Assembly: GCF_000473365.1 (NCBI RefSeq)
Contig: NZ_KI421517.1
Span: 1,385,363-1,449,362 of the forward strand
Length of the DNA stretch: 64,000 nt
Source of the DNA: Adhaeribacter aquaticus DSM 16391
Lineage (GTDB): Bacteria; Bacteroidota; Bacteroidia; Cytophagales; Hymenobacteraceae
Direction: 5' to 3'
Part shown: positions 1 to 7,760 of the stretch, piece after piece
Layout of the letters: each line of letters starts with the position of its first letter
How positions within the stretch are numbered: position 1 is the stretch's first letter
Position numbers and translations under genes: made by a program
Notes under the pieces: model-generated
Told to the model about the DNA's origin: nothing
What the model saw: only the letters and a program-made list of their open reading frames with translations
Database searches by the model: none

Positions 1-2
1 TT

Positions 3-38
3 TCGGAAATAGCTAAACTAAAAGCAGGAGCTGAATAA
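3..38 (+). CDS. C-terminal end of an upstream gene (partial)
   Basis: The only frame open into the window from its left edge reads ...SEIAKLKAGAE and stops at TAA 36-38. The tail is too short to identify. It matters mainly because the hairpin array that follows would then sit in this gene's 3' untranslated region, on the same strand. Confidence 0.4.
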   Translation, partial: SEIAKLKAGAE

Positions 39-79
39 TTAAGGTTTTTATTGTTGTTTGTTTTTGGTTTTACTTACCT

Positions 80-363
80 GATGAACCCGTAAGTTCATCC
101 CCTGCCTTTAGGCTGAGCCCGTAAGCTCTCCTGTTTAACCCACCATGAACCCGTAAGTTCATGAGCAAAAAGATAAACCTGTAAGTTTATCCTGATTTAT
201 ATAGGCCCGTAAGCCTGATAACACAATGATAAGCCCGTAAGCTTATTCTCCTAAAATAAAGTGTGCCCGTAAGTATACTTTCTAATCCAGTGCCAGCACC
301 AGGGAGCCTGAGAGCTCCTTGTGCCAAGTAAAAAAAGGTGAACCTGTAAGTTCACCTTTTTTT
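80..363 (+). repeat. Array 1 of GNRA-loop hairpins (9 units)
   Basis: Nine short inverted repeats share a six-base loop. Loops start at 87, 119, 151, 179, 207, 235, 267, 308 and 344, so spacing is 32, 32, 28, 28, 28, 32, 41 and 36. Loops are CCGTAA (six), CTGTAA (two) and CTGAGA (one), always between a C-G closing pair. Stems of 4-13 bp differ from unit to unit yet stay paired, for example GATGAAC/GTTCATC at 80-99 and CATGAAC/GTTCATG at 144-163. The unit at 259-280 pairs only if two G-T wobbles are allowed, which points to RNA. The last four loop bases are always GNRA. All copies have the same orientation. Function unknown. Confidence 0.85.
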
Positions 364-366
364 ATT
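331..366 (+). terminator. Terminator-like last unit of array 1
   Basis: This is the longest stem of the array: 13 bp (331-343 with 350-362) around the loop CTGTAA, running straight into a T tract. It has the form of an intrinsic terminator, so the array would be the 3' end of a transcript. Confidence 0.7.
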
Positions 367-636
367 TAATGTCTCCTCAAGTTTTAGTTTGTGCTATTAC
401 CTTACAGGCTGAACTCCAATATAACCTTACCGGCAATAGCTTTATATAAGCCTTACAAAGAAAACAATTATTGCAATTAGTGTAAATTGTCACTGGTTCA
501 GAGAAAAGCCCATAGTACAGGCGTAGTCTGACAATTTTTAAGTTACTATATCCTGAAGAAGTATACTACACTGAAAAAATTTCATTTCAAGCTCCTGTTT
601 GTAGCTGGTATTCTGTCAAAAATTCATTTTTTTAAA

Positions 637-653
637 TTGGCATTTCACTTGTT
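637..653 (+). promoter_or_regulatory. Sigma-54-like promoter of the Hsp20 gene
   Basis: TTGGCATTTCACTTGTT carries GG at 639-640 and GT at 651-652, the exact 12-base offset of a -24/-12 promoter; the usual -12 GC is GT here. The rest of 367-709 shows no gene. The same architecture lies upstream of the next gene at 1319-1335. Confidence 0.45.
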
Positions 654-696
654 ATAAGCAAGTTGTTAAAATTAATCATAAGTTAAATCTTAAAAT

Positions 697-702
697 AGGA
701 GG
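697..702 (+). promoter_or_regulatory. Strong Shine-Dalgarno site of the Hsp20 gene
   Basis: AGGAGG lies 7 bases before the ATG at 710. Perfect Shine-Dalgarno sequences are unusual in Bacteroidota, and this one fixes the start. It fits a gene that must be translated strongly under stress. Confidence 0.6.
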
Positions 703-709
703 ATTAGTT

Positions 710-1168
710 ATGGGACCTTTAGTGAAGAATAATCGAAGCTTATTTCCAGGCATCCCGTCCTTTTTTGATGATATGTTAACGCGGGATTTGTTTAACTGGC
801 CGATGAACCACAGCAACTCCAATGGTAATTCTGTTCCGGCTGTTAACATAAAAGAAACAAACGATGCCTTTGAATTAGAGGTAGCTGCTCCTGGTATGAG
901 CAAACAAGACTTTAGAATTGAGCTGGACAATAACCTGTTAGTAATTTCAGCTCATAAAGAAGATAAACACGAAGAGCAGGACGAAAAAGGTAACTATGCC
1001 CGCAGAGAGTTCAGTTATCAATCCTTTAGCCGTTCTTTCAGCTTACCTGAAAGATTAGTGAAAGGAGAAGAGATCTCTGCTAAATACATAGATGGTGTTC
1101 TGCACATTACGGTTCCAAAAGCTGAAGAAGCTAAGGTTAAGCCGGCTAAGCAAATAGCTATAGAGTAA
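710..1168 (+). CDS. Small heat shock protein, Hsp20/alpha-crystallin family
   Basis: The 152-residue product is an ATP-independent holdase chaperone that binds unfolding proteins in the cytoplasm. A variable N-terminal arm (about 1-45) precedes the alpha-crystallin domain (about 46-140), which starts at PAVNIKETNDAFELEVAAPG and ends with the typical GVLHITVPK; EEAKVKPAKQIAIE forms the tail. The length is normal for bacterial Hsp20. The gene has an AGGAGG site, a sigma-54-like promoter at 637-653 and its own terminator, so it is probably monocistronic. Family assignment is secure; the stress that induces it is not visible. Confidence 0.95.
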   Translation: MGPLVKNNRSLFPGIPSFFDDMLTRDLFNWPMNHSNSNGNSVPAVNIKETNDAFELEVAAPGMSKQDFRIELDNNLLVISAHKEDKHEEQDEKGNYARREFSYQSFSRSFSLPERLVKGEEISAKYIDGVLHITVPKAEEAKVKPAKQIAIE

Positions 1169-1171
1169 CAG

Positions 1172-1196
1172 AAGGCGGGCTTTCCCGCCTTTTTTA
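1172..1196 (+). terminator. Intrinsic terminator of the Hsp20 gene
   Basis: AAGGCGGG (1172-1179) pairs with CCCGCCTT (1184-1191) around CTTT, followed by a run of T. It lies 4 bases after the stop codon. Confidence 0.9.
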
Positions 1197-1318
1197 TTAC
1201 TACACTTTGGTTAGGGTGATTGTTCTGATTCCGAACATAGCTGTTCGGGTTTAGAACATTTTTATTCTTAATAATATTGAATAAGGGCTTTTTTTTGAGT
1301 TAGGGAACATATTTACAA

Positions 1319-1335
1319 TTGGCACGCAGCTTGTA
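1319..1335 (+). promoter_or_regulatory. Sigma-54-like promoter of the SH3-domain gene
   Basis: TTGGCACGCAGCTTGTA is close to the sigma-54 consensus (TGGCACG, four bases, TTGC), with GG at 1321-1322 and GT at 1333-1334. The implied start near 1346 leaves a leader of about 65 bases before the ATG at 1410. Confidence 0.5.
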
Positions 1336-1409
1336 ATTATGGTAATACAAGCCGATTAAGGCTTGCAAAATGAATAAAAGTATTGTGTAACCAATTGATC
1401 TTTAAAACT

Positions 1410-1685
1410 ATGAAAAAAATTATTTTTACCCTCGCCCTTTTAGTACAGGTTGGTTTTGCTATGGCCAACAACAATGAATTTACTTTAGCAAAAGTTCGGC
1501 ACGAAAACGTTAGAATGTTTCAGCAGGCAGGTACTTCTACTACGGTTGTACAAACACTAAGTACTACTGATAAAATAGAGTATGTGCGTATGTATAACGA
1601 TGAATGGGCTATTGTAATGGTAAACGGAAAGGCCGGCTATGTATTGGTTTCAGAAATTATTAAGCTGAGAACCGAAGCGAAATAA
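1410..1685 (+). CDS. Small exported protein with a bacterial SH3 domain
   Basis: The 91-residue product starts with a signal peptide (MKKIIFTLALLVQVGFAMA, cleavage before NNN). The remainder matches an SH3b fold: a VRMFQQAGTSTTVVQTL strand-turn segment, then EYVRMYNDEWAIVMVNGKAG and YVLVSEI, the usual GYV ending. Such domains often bind peptidoglycan or other proteins in the periplasm. I chose ATG 1410 because a start at the TTG 1383 would put nine residues ahead of a complete signal peptide. It sits between a sigma-54-like promoter and hairpin array 2, which would be its 3' untranslated region. The specific role is unknown. Confidence 0.75.
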   Translation: MKKIIFTLALLVQVGFAMANNNEFTLAKVRHENVRMFQQAGTSTTVVQTLSTTDKIEYVRMYNDEWAIVMVNGKAGYVLVSEIIKLRTEAK

Positions 1686-1720
1686 GGTAGCTTCTAAATT
1701 ATACCCTTGATTCATATATA

Positions 1721-2010
1721 AGCTACCCCGAAAGTTGGCTATCAAAAAGAAGGTAGGGCCATAAGTTCTCCCGTATTAGTGAAAAGTGAACCCGTAAGTT
1801 AGCTTATGATAACCAGACCCGTAAGTCTGTCTGAATTGATAGGGTTCGTAAGTCCTGAAATGCAAGAATAAGGCCGCAGCTTAATACATTTAGAAACGTG
1901 CGCCTGTAAGCTCATTTTCTATTAATTAAATTTCCTAAATACCGAAGAACCCGTAAGTTTTTTAAGTTAATCAGTAGTAAGGCGAACCCGTAAGTTCACC
2001 TTATTTTTAT
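1721..2010 (+). repeat. Array 2 of GNRA-loop hairpins (7 clear and 2 degenerate units)
   Basis: This is the same hairpin type as 80-363, in the same orientation. Clear loops start at 1728 (CCGAAA), 1792, 1819 and 1951, 1988 (CCGTAA), 1846 (TCGTAA) and 1904 (CTGTAA). Degenerate units lie at about 1759 and 1875 and keep the phase, giving spacings of 31, 33, 27, 27, 29, 29, 47 and 37. The stem at 1841-1856 needs two wobble pairs, and 1945-1962 one. The CCGAAA loop is again a GNRA loop (GAAA). Some stems carry single mismatches (1721-1740, 1784-1805, 1898-1915, 1978-2003), so this array looks older than array 1. It follows the stop codon at 1685. Confidence 0.8.
1978..2010 (+). terminator. Terminator-like last unit of array 2
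   Basis: TAAGGCGAAC (1978-1987) pairs with GTTCACCTTA (1994-2003) with one C-A mismatch around CCGTAA, followed by TTTTTAT. As in array 1, the last unit is the longest stem and abuts T-rich sequence. Confidence 0.55.
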
Positions 2011-2088
2011 ATCTGCAAACCAAAATCCAAGATGCTACCAACAGGTTAAGCCAGTAGTAATCATATTTTACGCAAAGTAATTGGTAGC

Positions 2089-2733
2089 TTATAATCTTAA
2101 CCCAGCCCGGATATAGAGGGTGCTCATGGGTTTCTTTACTTCCACCTCATTTTTAAGCTTTGGATTAAACAGGTTGGCCATTAGGCCTAGGTGAAGTCGG
2201 TTATAATAAATACCTGTGCCTATGGTGCCAATTAAACCAATGCCTTCGTGGTTACTTTCTTCTGGGGTAGCTGGGCCAACCAGGGTAAAGGAGCCAGCCC
2301 CGCCAACACCAGCTAAACCTTGTACATAAGTCTTAACGGTTTCACTCAGGGTTGGGAAAAAATAATTTACTCCTAGCTGTGCCGAGAGAATAATATTGGT
2401 TCCAGAGTTAGTAATGGTATGGGTTTCGTCGGCTCTGAGCCACCGGTTAATAGACATATTAATGTTATATACCGGAGTTATGTTTGGGTTAAACTTCAGA
2501 GCAGTTATTTTATTTTCTATGCCTAAACCAAATCCACGTTTAATGTTGGTTTGCCGGTACTGACCCATGGGGGCTACATAAAGTCCATAAACAGTTCCAG
2601 CATTTAAATAACGGTCCTTTTTGTACTCTAGCACAGCCCTTCTAAATCTGTTTACCGGGTATCTGCTTTCCTGAGCAAAAGAATAATGGAAAATAAACAG
2701 GAAACAGAATAGAGGAAGTAAGAATCTCATCAA
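2089..2733 (-). CDS. Predicted outer-membrane beta-barrel protein
   Basis: The 214-residue product has a clear signal peptide (FLLPLFCFLFIFHYSFAQ, cut near residue 21). The mature part is rich in alternating, glycine- and aromatic-containing segments such as LNAGTVYGLYVAPMGQYR and LYIRAGLRL; the last ends in hydrophobic residues as barrel strands do. About 8-10 strands fit the length. I recognise no specific family. It is single, with no partner close by on this strand. Confidence 0.65.
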   Translation of the reverse strand: MMRFLLPLFCFLFIFHYSFAQESRYPVNRFRRAVLEYKKDRYLNAGTVYGLYVAPMGQYRQTNIKRGFGLGIENKITALKFNPNITPVYNINMSINRWLRADETHTITNSGTNIILSAQLGVNYFFPTLSETVKTYVQGLAGVGGAGSFTLVGPATPEESNHEGIGLIGTIGTGIYYNRLHLGLMANLFNPKLKNEVEVKKPMSTLYIRAGLRL

Positions 2734-3273
2734 ATAAGAAATAAGTTGTTGGTAGTTTAACAGAATGAAATAAAATACAGATTATGAAATCCTGATAATT
2801 GGTAAAAGGTGTTTTTGCCTTGGTTTAAACGAAATTATTATGAGAAAGTTTTTACTAAACAAGAGCAAAGCTTAGGCAGTCGATACAGAAGGAATGAGAG
2901 CTAAAATATATTAGAAATTTTATGAGCCTTTTACCGGAGGTGCTATTGGTGTTAAGGAGAGTTAATCAAGAAAACAGAAAAGCTCTTTAGTTCCTGCTGC
3001 TAAATAGATAAGTAGATTTGTTTCATTACTTTAGGCTGAGGCTGAAGTTAGGAAGGCAAAAAGCAGGACAAGGATTGAAGAGTGTAGCTGTATAGTAAGG
3101 TACTTGAAGTATTCCCTCTCTTTTCCTCAATCGCGAGCATCCTCGTTTTTGATCTTTATCTCCTGACCTTATGCCGCCGGAACGGGCTAGTGGATTGAAG
3201 TTAGAAAATAGTTTCCAATGACCTGAAGCCAGCGGGATGAAACGGCAGGTGGGATTGGTGCCTTGGTTGAGAA
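2734..3273. other. Gene-free stretch
   Basis: I see no coding sequence, tRNA or clear terminator in these 540 bases. GC rises locally around 3120-3260, unlike the AT-rich island that follows, but no element is recognised. The PIN gene that ends at 3274 shows no terminator here. Confidence 0.5.
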
Positions 3274-3867
3274 TTATTTTAAAGATAAAAGCTTTCTATT
3301 ATTTGATATTATTTCAATATTGTTAAAGGCAAAATCTCCATCATTAGTTACTATAGGCAGGTTATTTATTTTACAGAATTTGTGGTAAAATAGATCATTA
3401 AAATCTGCATCAAAAGAAAAGCTATTTATAAAATTGAATAAATCGATCTTCTCTGCACTATCATTAAAGATTTGAACATAATCAGAATATGCCAAAAATT
3501 CCGATGAAAATAACTTTACGTCTCTTTCACAATCTTTTGTCTTTCTATAATCTCTTTTAAAGTCATAAATATTTATTTCTGTGTTGGAAAGCTGGCCTTT
3601 ATATATTAATGCTTTCTTAAAATTATTAAATCTAATTCTTAAAAAAGCATTAAAGATTTCTGAGATTAGTAGGGAATTAACAGCAATTAACTTTTCATCT
3701 TTTCTTTGGGATGCAATTAAAGAATCCCAAAAATCTATATATGGCTGTTCAAAATATTGAGGTTGTAAAGGTCTATCAATTATTAATAGCCATACATTAG
3801 CATCAAAAAAATAAAGCCGGTTATCCGGCTTTATTTTTTTGATGTCATAAATTTTATAATTAATCAT
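3274..3867 (-). CDS. PIN-domain nuclease
   Basis: The 197-residue product shows the acidic residues of a PIN ribonuclease: D22 in FFDAN, E70 in LLISEIF, D155 and D158 in DADFND, and D176/D178 in TNDGDF. PIN proteins cut RNA with Mg or Mn and are often toxins. At nearly 200 residues it is longer than a VapC toxin (about 130), with an inserted helical segment around 80-140. Its start overlaps the stop of the STAS-like gene by 8 bases (ATGATTAA), which implies translational coupling. No VapB-like antitoxin is adjacent; the upstream ATPase and STAS-like proteins are the likely control partners (inference). Confidence 0.75.
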   Translation of the reverse strand: MINYKIYDIKKIKPDNRLYFFDANVWLLIIDRPLQPQYFEQPYIDFWDSLIASQRKDEKLIAVNSLLISEIFNAFLRIRFNNFKKALIYKGQLSNTEINIYDFKRDYRKTKDCERDVKLFSSEFLAYSDYVQIFNDSAEKIDLFNFINSFSFDADFNDLFYHKFCKINNLPIVTNDGDFAFNNIEIISNNRKLLSLK

Positions 3868-4207
3868 GAATACCTAATTCTTGATTTCGTGCTGATTCTT
3901 TTATTGCTCTTAAATCTGCATTTAGAGCAAGTTCATAAACTTGTTCTATTTTGTATTTAGTAGCATCATTATCCACATCTTCGATAACCAAAGATTCTTT
4001 AGCTTCTTCAGGTTTAGGTGCAGAAAGTAAGAATCTGCCTATTGCTGCATTTAAAAATGCAGTCGTTACATGTTGAAGACCTTTAAAAGAAAGAACAATT
4101 TTTTCTCCTCTTTTATAGGCGTCTTCTAATTGTTCATAAACTTTACGACCATCTATATCTAGAACAGCAATCGATTTACCTATGATCTGAGATACTGTAA
4201 GCTGCAT
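3860..4207 (-). CDS. STAS-like protein (DUF4325)
   Basis: The 115-residue product carries the DUF4325 signature, a STAS-like fold: VLSFKGLQHVTTAFLNAAIG at about residues 39-58, where the VTTAFLN turn takes the place of the phosphorylatable serine region of anti-anti-sigma factors. STAS proteins act as partner-switching regulators. It lies 82 bases downstream of the GHKL ATPase and overlaps the PIN gene, so it is the middle gene of a three-gene unit. The family call is good; the role as a switch for the nuclease is inferred. Confidence 0.75.
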   Translation of the reverse strand: MQLTVSQIIGKSIAVLDIDGRKVYEQLEDAYKRGEKIVLSFKGLQHVTTAFLNAAIGRFLLSAPKPEEAKESLVIEDVDNDATKYKIEQVYELALNADLRAIKESARNQELGIHD

Positions 4208-4289
4208 ATTTAGATTATTTCTAGTAAGATGAGAGTTTTTGTATTGAAAAACAACACAAACATAATTAAAAGAAATATACGTTGCAATA

Positions 4290-5123
4290 CTACTTACAGT
4301 TGTAGATTAGATGTATAGTTGTGCCAACAAACTCTGATATTCTACGTGTCCCCATTTCGCCAAGATTATTACCCCAATAAGCATCACCAGTAACAATATT
4401 AAAGTGCCCACCGGTCTCTTTACAATGAGTTAAAACATTATGTAGACCAATTCCTCCAGTTTCATCTCTTTCCTTAGTTGTATTGGAGTATTCAACAGCC
4501 CATTTAATAGCTTGTTCTGAGGAAGCGATCTTACCATTTGTAAAAGCTTTTATTGGAGGTAAGAAACCGATACCTAAATCAACGAGGCTAAAGGCTAACT
4601 TAGATTCATTAGGATAAAATTGACCACATGCAAATACTGGGTCTAAAGTCTTTGCATGTTTACTTATGTTGGCAAATACTTCTAAGAAGTTTTCTTCAAC
4701 ACCAGTACAATTTAAGTTTCCCATCTGACTATGACCTAGTAATTGTTCTTTTATATAATTATAAAATTTAACATCCTCCGAACAATCAAACAATTCCATT
4801 TCAACAGTAGAGCCAAGATTATCTTGTAAACTCAGAATTGATGATAAAAAGCCATTTCTAAATAAAATAGGGAATTTATTTCTTACTAGATTAACATCGA
4901 AGTTAAAGGATAGGCAATTGTCCTTATTCAATTTATAAAGGATTGCTTGGAGAACTGCAGATAGATTAGCATCAAACCAGTATAAGTTTGAAAAGTCTAT
5001 ATAGATTATACAATCAAAATATTGTTTACAGTTATTATAAAACTGAATTAATCTATTATGCCCGCTTGCCGTTGTACAAATTTTTCCTTCTAGTGAGACA
5101 CGAATAGTAATAGTAGCTTCCAT
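4290..5123 (-). CDS. GHKL ATPase with N-terminal STAS-like region
   Basis: The 277-residue product combines two regions. Residues about 1-110 look STAS-like (CIIYIDFSNLYWFDANLSAV). Residues about 135-277 form a histidine-kinase-type ATP-binding fold: N box EVFANISKHA with N152, G1 motif DLGIG (182-186), G2 motif GGIGLHNV (223-230). There is no HisKA or transmembrane region, so it resembles an anti-sigma-type or GHKL switch protein rather than a sensor kinase. The three genes are clearly more AT-rich than nrdA next door, which suggests transfer as a unit. No sigma factor gene is nearby. Confidence 0.75.
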   Translation of the reverse strand: MEATITIRVSLEGKICTTASGHNRLIQFYNNCKQYFDCIIYIDFSNLYWFDANLSAVLQAILYKLNKDNCLSFNFDVNLVRNKFPILFRNGFLSSILSLQDNLGSTVEMELFDCSEDVKFYNYIKEQLLGHSQMGNLNCTGVEENFLEVFANISKHAKTLDPVFACGQFYPNESKLAFSLVDLGIGFLPPIKAFTNGKIASSEQAIKWAVEYSNTTKERDETGGIGLHNVLTHCKETGGHFNIVTGDAYWGNNLGEMGTRRISEFVGTTIHLIYNCK

Positions 5124-5142
5124 TCATTAAATATTAATACAC

Positions 5143-5170
5143 AAAAGGAGATCATTTCTGATCTCCTTTT
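5143..5170 (-). terminator. Terminator after nrdA
   Basis: A perfect 12-bp stem (5143-5154 with 5159-5170) has loop TTTC and ends in four A/T pairs on each side. It lies just past the nrdA stop and separates nrdA from the ATPase/STAS/PIN island. Confidence 0.75.
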
Positions 5171-5190
5171 ATAAAGTTATTCTTATTTAC

Positions 5191-7578
5191 TTAGCTACCA
5201 CAAGCCTCACATGCATCTGGATTGTCCAGGGAGCAGGCCATGTCGCTCTTATTCTGGTCGTAGGTGTCGTTGTAAACCGGCTGTAAGGTTTCGGCAGCTT
5301 GTTTTTCCACCGTAAACTTAATCGCATCGACAGCGGCTTTGGTCCGCAGGTAGTACATACCGGTTTTCAGGCCGCGGCGCCAGCTGTGGAAGTGCATCGA
5401 AGTCAGTTTACCAAAGTTCGGGTTCTGCACGTGCAGGTTCAGGCTCTGGCTCTGGCAGATATAAGCACCGCGGTCGGCAGACATATCGATAACCGTCTTT
5501 TGCTTAATTTCCCATACGGTCTTGTACAGGTCCTTAATATTTTGCGGTATGTTCGGGATGTTCTGGATAGAACCGTTAGCCGCAATGATCTGGTTTTTCA
5601 GGTTGTCGTTCCAGATGCCTAAGCCAATTAAGTCTTTTAACAGGTGTTTGTTTACCACCATGAACTCACCGGAAAGCACGCGGCGTACATAAATATTAGA
5701 GGTATAAGGCTCGAAGCTTTCGTTATTACCTAATATCTGCGCGGTAGAGGCAGTTGGCATTGGCGCTACCAATAAAGAGTTACGCACACCGTGCTCAATT
5801 ACTTCGTTGCGCAACGATTCCCAGTCCCAACGACCCGACTCTGGTTTTACGCCCCACATATCAAACTGGAAGATACCCCGGCTGATAGGAGAACCTTCAA
5901 ATGTTTGGTAAGGACCTTCTTTCTTGGCCAGGTCTTTAGATGCCGTCATGGCAGCAAAGTAAATGGTCTCGAAAATGTCTTTGTTCAGTTGCGCCGCTTC
6001 TTCGCTTTCGAATGGCATACGCAGGTGAATAAAGGTATCGGCCAAACCTTGTACCCCTAAACCAATTGGCCGGTGGCGCATGTTAGAGTTACGCGCTTCT
6101 TCTACCGGGTAGTAATTAATGTCTATTACCTTATTCAGGTTTTTAGTTACCTGGTAAGTTACCTCATAAAGCTTATCATGATCGAATTCTTTATGACCGT
6201 TGGCCCCATCTTTAAGATAGCGCGGCAATGCTAAAGATGCTAAGTTACAAACTGCAATTTCGTCCGGCGCCGTGTATTCAATAATTTCGGTACACAGGTT
6301 AGAAGATTTAATGGTACCTAAGTTCTGCTGGTTAGATTTGCTGTTGGCAGCATCTTTAAACAACATATACGGTGTACCCGTCTCGGTTTGGGCTTCCAGG
6401 ACAGCAAACCATAATTCCTGCGCTTTGATAGTTTTGCGGGCACGACCTTCACGCTCGTATTTCTCATACAGGCGTTCAAAATCTTTCCCCCAGCACTCGT
6501 GCAAGCCAGGTGCTTCGTTCGGGCAGAATAAGCTCCAGTCGCCGTTGGCTTCTACCCGCTTCATGAATAAGTCCGGTGTCCAAAGGGCAAAGAACAAGTC
6601 ACGGGCGCGCATTTCTTCTTTACCGTGGTTCTTGCGCAGATCCAGGAATTCAAAAATATCAGCGTGCCAAGGCTCCAGGTACATGGCAAAAGCACCTTTG
6701 CGTTTCCCGCCACCCTGATCTACGTAACGGGCAGTATCGTTAAATACTTTCAGCATTGGTACCAAACCGTTGGATGTACCATTGGTGCCTTTGATGTAAG
6801 AACCAGTAGCCCGAACACCGTGGATGCTTAAGCCAATACCGCCGGCACTTTGCGAAATCAAAGCACAGCTTTTCAGGGTATCGTAAATACCAGCAATACT
6901 GTCGTCTTTAACAGTTAACAGGAAGCAGCTGGATAATTGTGGCTTTGGCGTACCGGCATTAAATAAAGTAGGCGTAGCGTGGGTAAACCATTTTTCTGAC
7001 ATTAAGTTGTAGGTTAAAAGGGCCTGCTCAATATCATCTTTATGTATACCAATGGCTACCCGCATCAGCATGTGCTGCGGACGCTCTACAATTTTGCCAT
7101 CCAGGCGCAGTAAGTAAGACCGCTCCAGGGTCTTATAACCGAAATAATCGTAGTTATAATCCCGGTCATAAATAATGCTGGAATCCAGTAAGGCAGCGTT
7201 CTTGCGGATTACTTCATACACATCCTTGGCAATCAGCGAAGCATTTTCGCCGGTTTTCGGATCTGTATAAGTATATAGCCGCTTCATGGTGCTGCTAAAC
7301 GACTTAGCCGTTACTTTATGTAAATTTGAAATAGCAATCCGGGCCGCTAAAATAGCGTAATCCGGGTGCTTCGTGGTCATGGAGGCGGATATCTCTGCTG
7401 CCAGGTTATCAAGCTCAACAGTAGTTACGCCATCGTAAATACCGTCAATAACTTTTTTGGCAACTTCTATCGGGCTCACATACGTCATGTTTAACCCGTA
7501 GCACAACTTCTCTATCCGAGCGGTAATTTTATCAAACTTAACCGATTCGTGCCGGCCATCTCTTTTTATTACTAACAT
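5191..7578 (-). CDS. nrdA: Ribonucleoside-diphosphate reductase, alpha subunit (class Ia)
   Basis: The 795-residue catalytic subunit reduces ribonucleoside diphosphates to deoxy forms for DNA synthesis. An ATP-cone opens the protein (1-90). Active-site residues are all present: C218 (LSSC), N427/C429/E431 (NLCTE), C444 (AVCNLASL), the YY of the radical path in MYYLRTKAA, and the C-terminal pair C790/C793 (ACEACGS) that receives electrons from thioredoxin or glutaredoxin. The start MLVIKRDG is typical. nrdB lies upstream on the same strand, 182 bases away, so nrdB-nrdA is probably one operon in an order opposite to E. coli. Confidence 0.98.
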   Translation of the reverse strand: MLVIKRDGRHESVKFDKITARIEKLCYGLNMTYVSPIEVAKKVIDGIYDGVTTVELDNLAAEISASMTTKHPDYAILAARIAISNLHKVTAKSFSSTMKRLYTYTDPKTGENASLIAKDVYEVIRKNAALLDSSIIYDRDYNYDYFGYKTLERSYLLRLDGKIVERPQHMLMRVAIGIHKDDIEQALLTYNLMSEKWFTHATPTLFNAGTPKPQLSSCFLLTVKDDSIAGIYDTLKSCALISQSAGGIGLSIHGVRATGSYIKGTNGTSNGLVPMLKVFNDTARYVDQGGGKRKGAFAMYLEPWHADIFEFLDLRKNHGKEEMRARDLFFALWTPDLFMKRVEANGDWSLFCPNEAPGLHECWGKDFERLYEKYEREGRARKTIKAQELWFAVLEAQTETGTPYMLFKDAANSKSNQQNLGTIKSSNLCTEIIEYTAPDEIAVCNLASLALPRYLKDGANGHKEFDHDKLYEVTYQVTKNLNKVIDINYYPVEEARNSNMRHRPIGLGVQGLADTFIHLRMPFESEEAAQLNKDIFETIYFAAMTASKDLAKKEGPYQTFEGSPISRGIFQFDMWGVKPESGRWDWESLRNEVIEHGVRNSLLVAPMPTASTAQILGNNESFEPYTSNIYVRRVLSGEFMVVNKHLLKDLIGLGIWNDNLKNQIIAANGSIQNIPNIPQNIKDLYKTVWEIKQKTVIDMSADRGAYICQSQSLNLHVQNPNFGKLTSMHFHSWRRGLKTGMYYLRTKAAVDAIKFTVEKQAAETLQPVYNDTYDQNKSDMACSLDNPDACEACGS

Positions 7579-7760
7579 AGTTTAACGAGAAAATTAAAGG
7601 TTGTGAAACAGATGCATAAATCCGCCTCCCGTGCTCACGCGTCCGTAAGTACAGTGCATTAAAACTAAAAAAAATGTTTGGGAAAGAGGATGAAGAGGCC
7701 GGAAAGTTTTGAACAAGTTGTCTACAGTTTCCCGGCGCCCTCATCTTTATTTAATTCTGA

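Noticed and set aside
80-363. CRISPR array
   Set aside because: The repeated part is only the 6-base loop with its closing pair; stems vary and there are no constant repeats of 24 bases or more or cas genes.
3274-4207. VapBC toxin-antitoxin pair
   Set aside because: The PIN protein is too long for VapC and the upstream protein is STAS-like, not a DNA-binding VapB.
5299-6831. Several plus-strand reading frames inside nrdA
   Set aside because: They are antisense shadows of nrdA, with no family features or start signals.
7639-7652. A further GNRA hairpin unit (TCCGTAAGTA) between nrdB and nrdA
   Set aside because: The loop sequence is present but flanking bases do not pair, and it is on the strand opposite to the genes.
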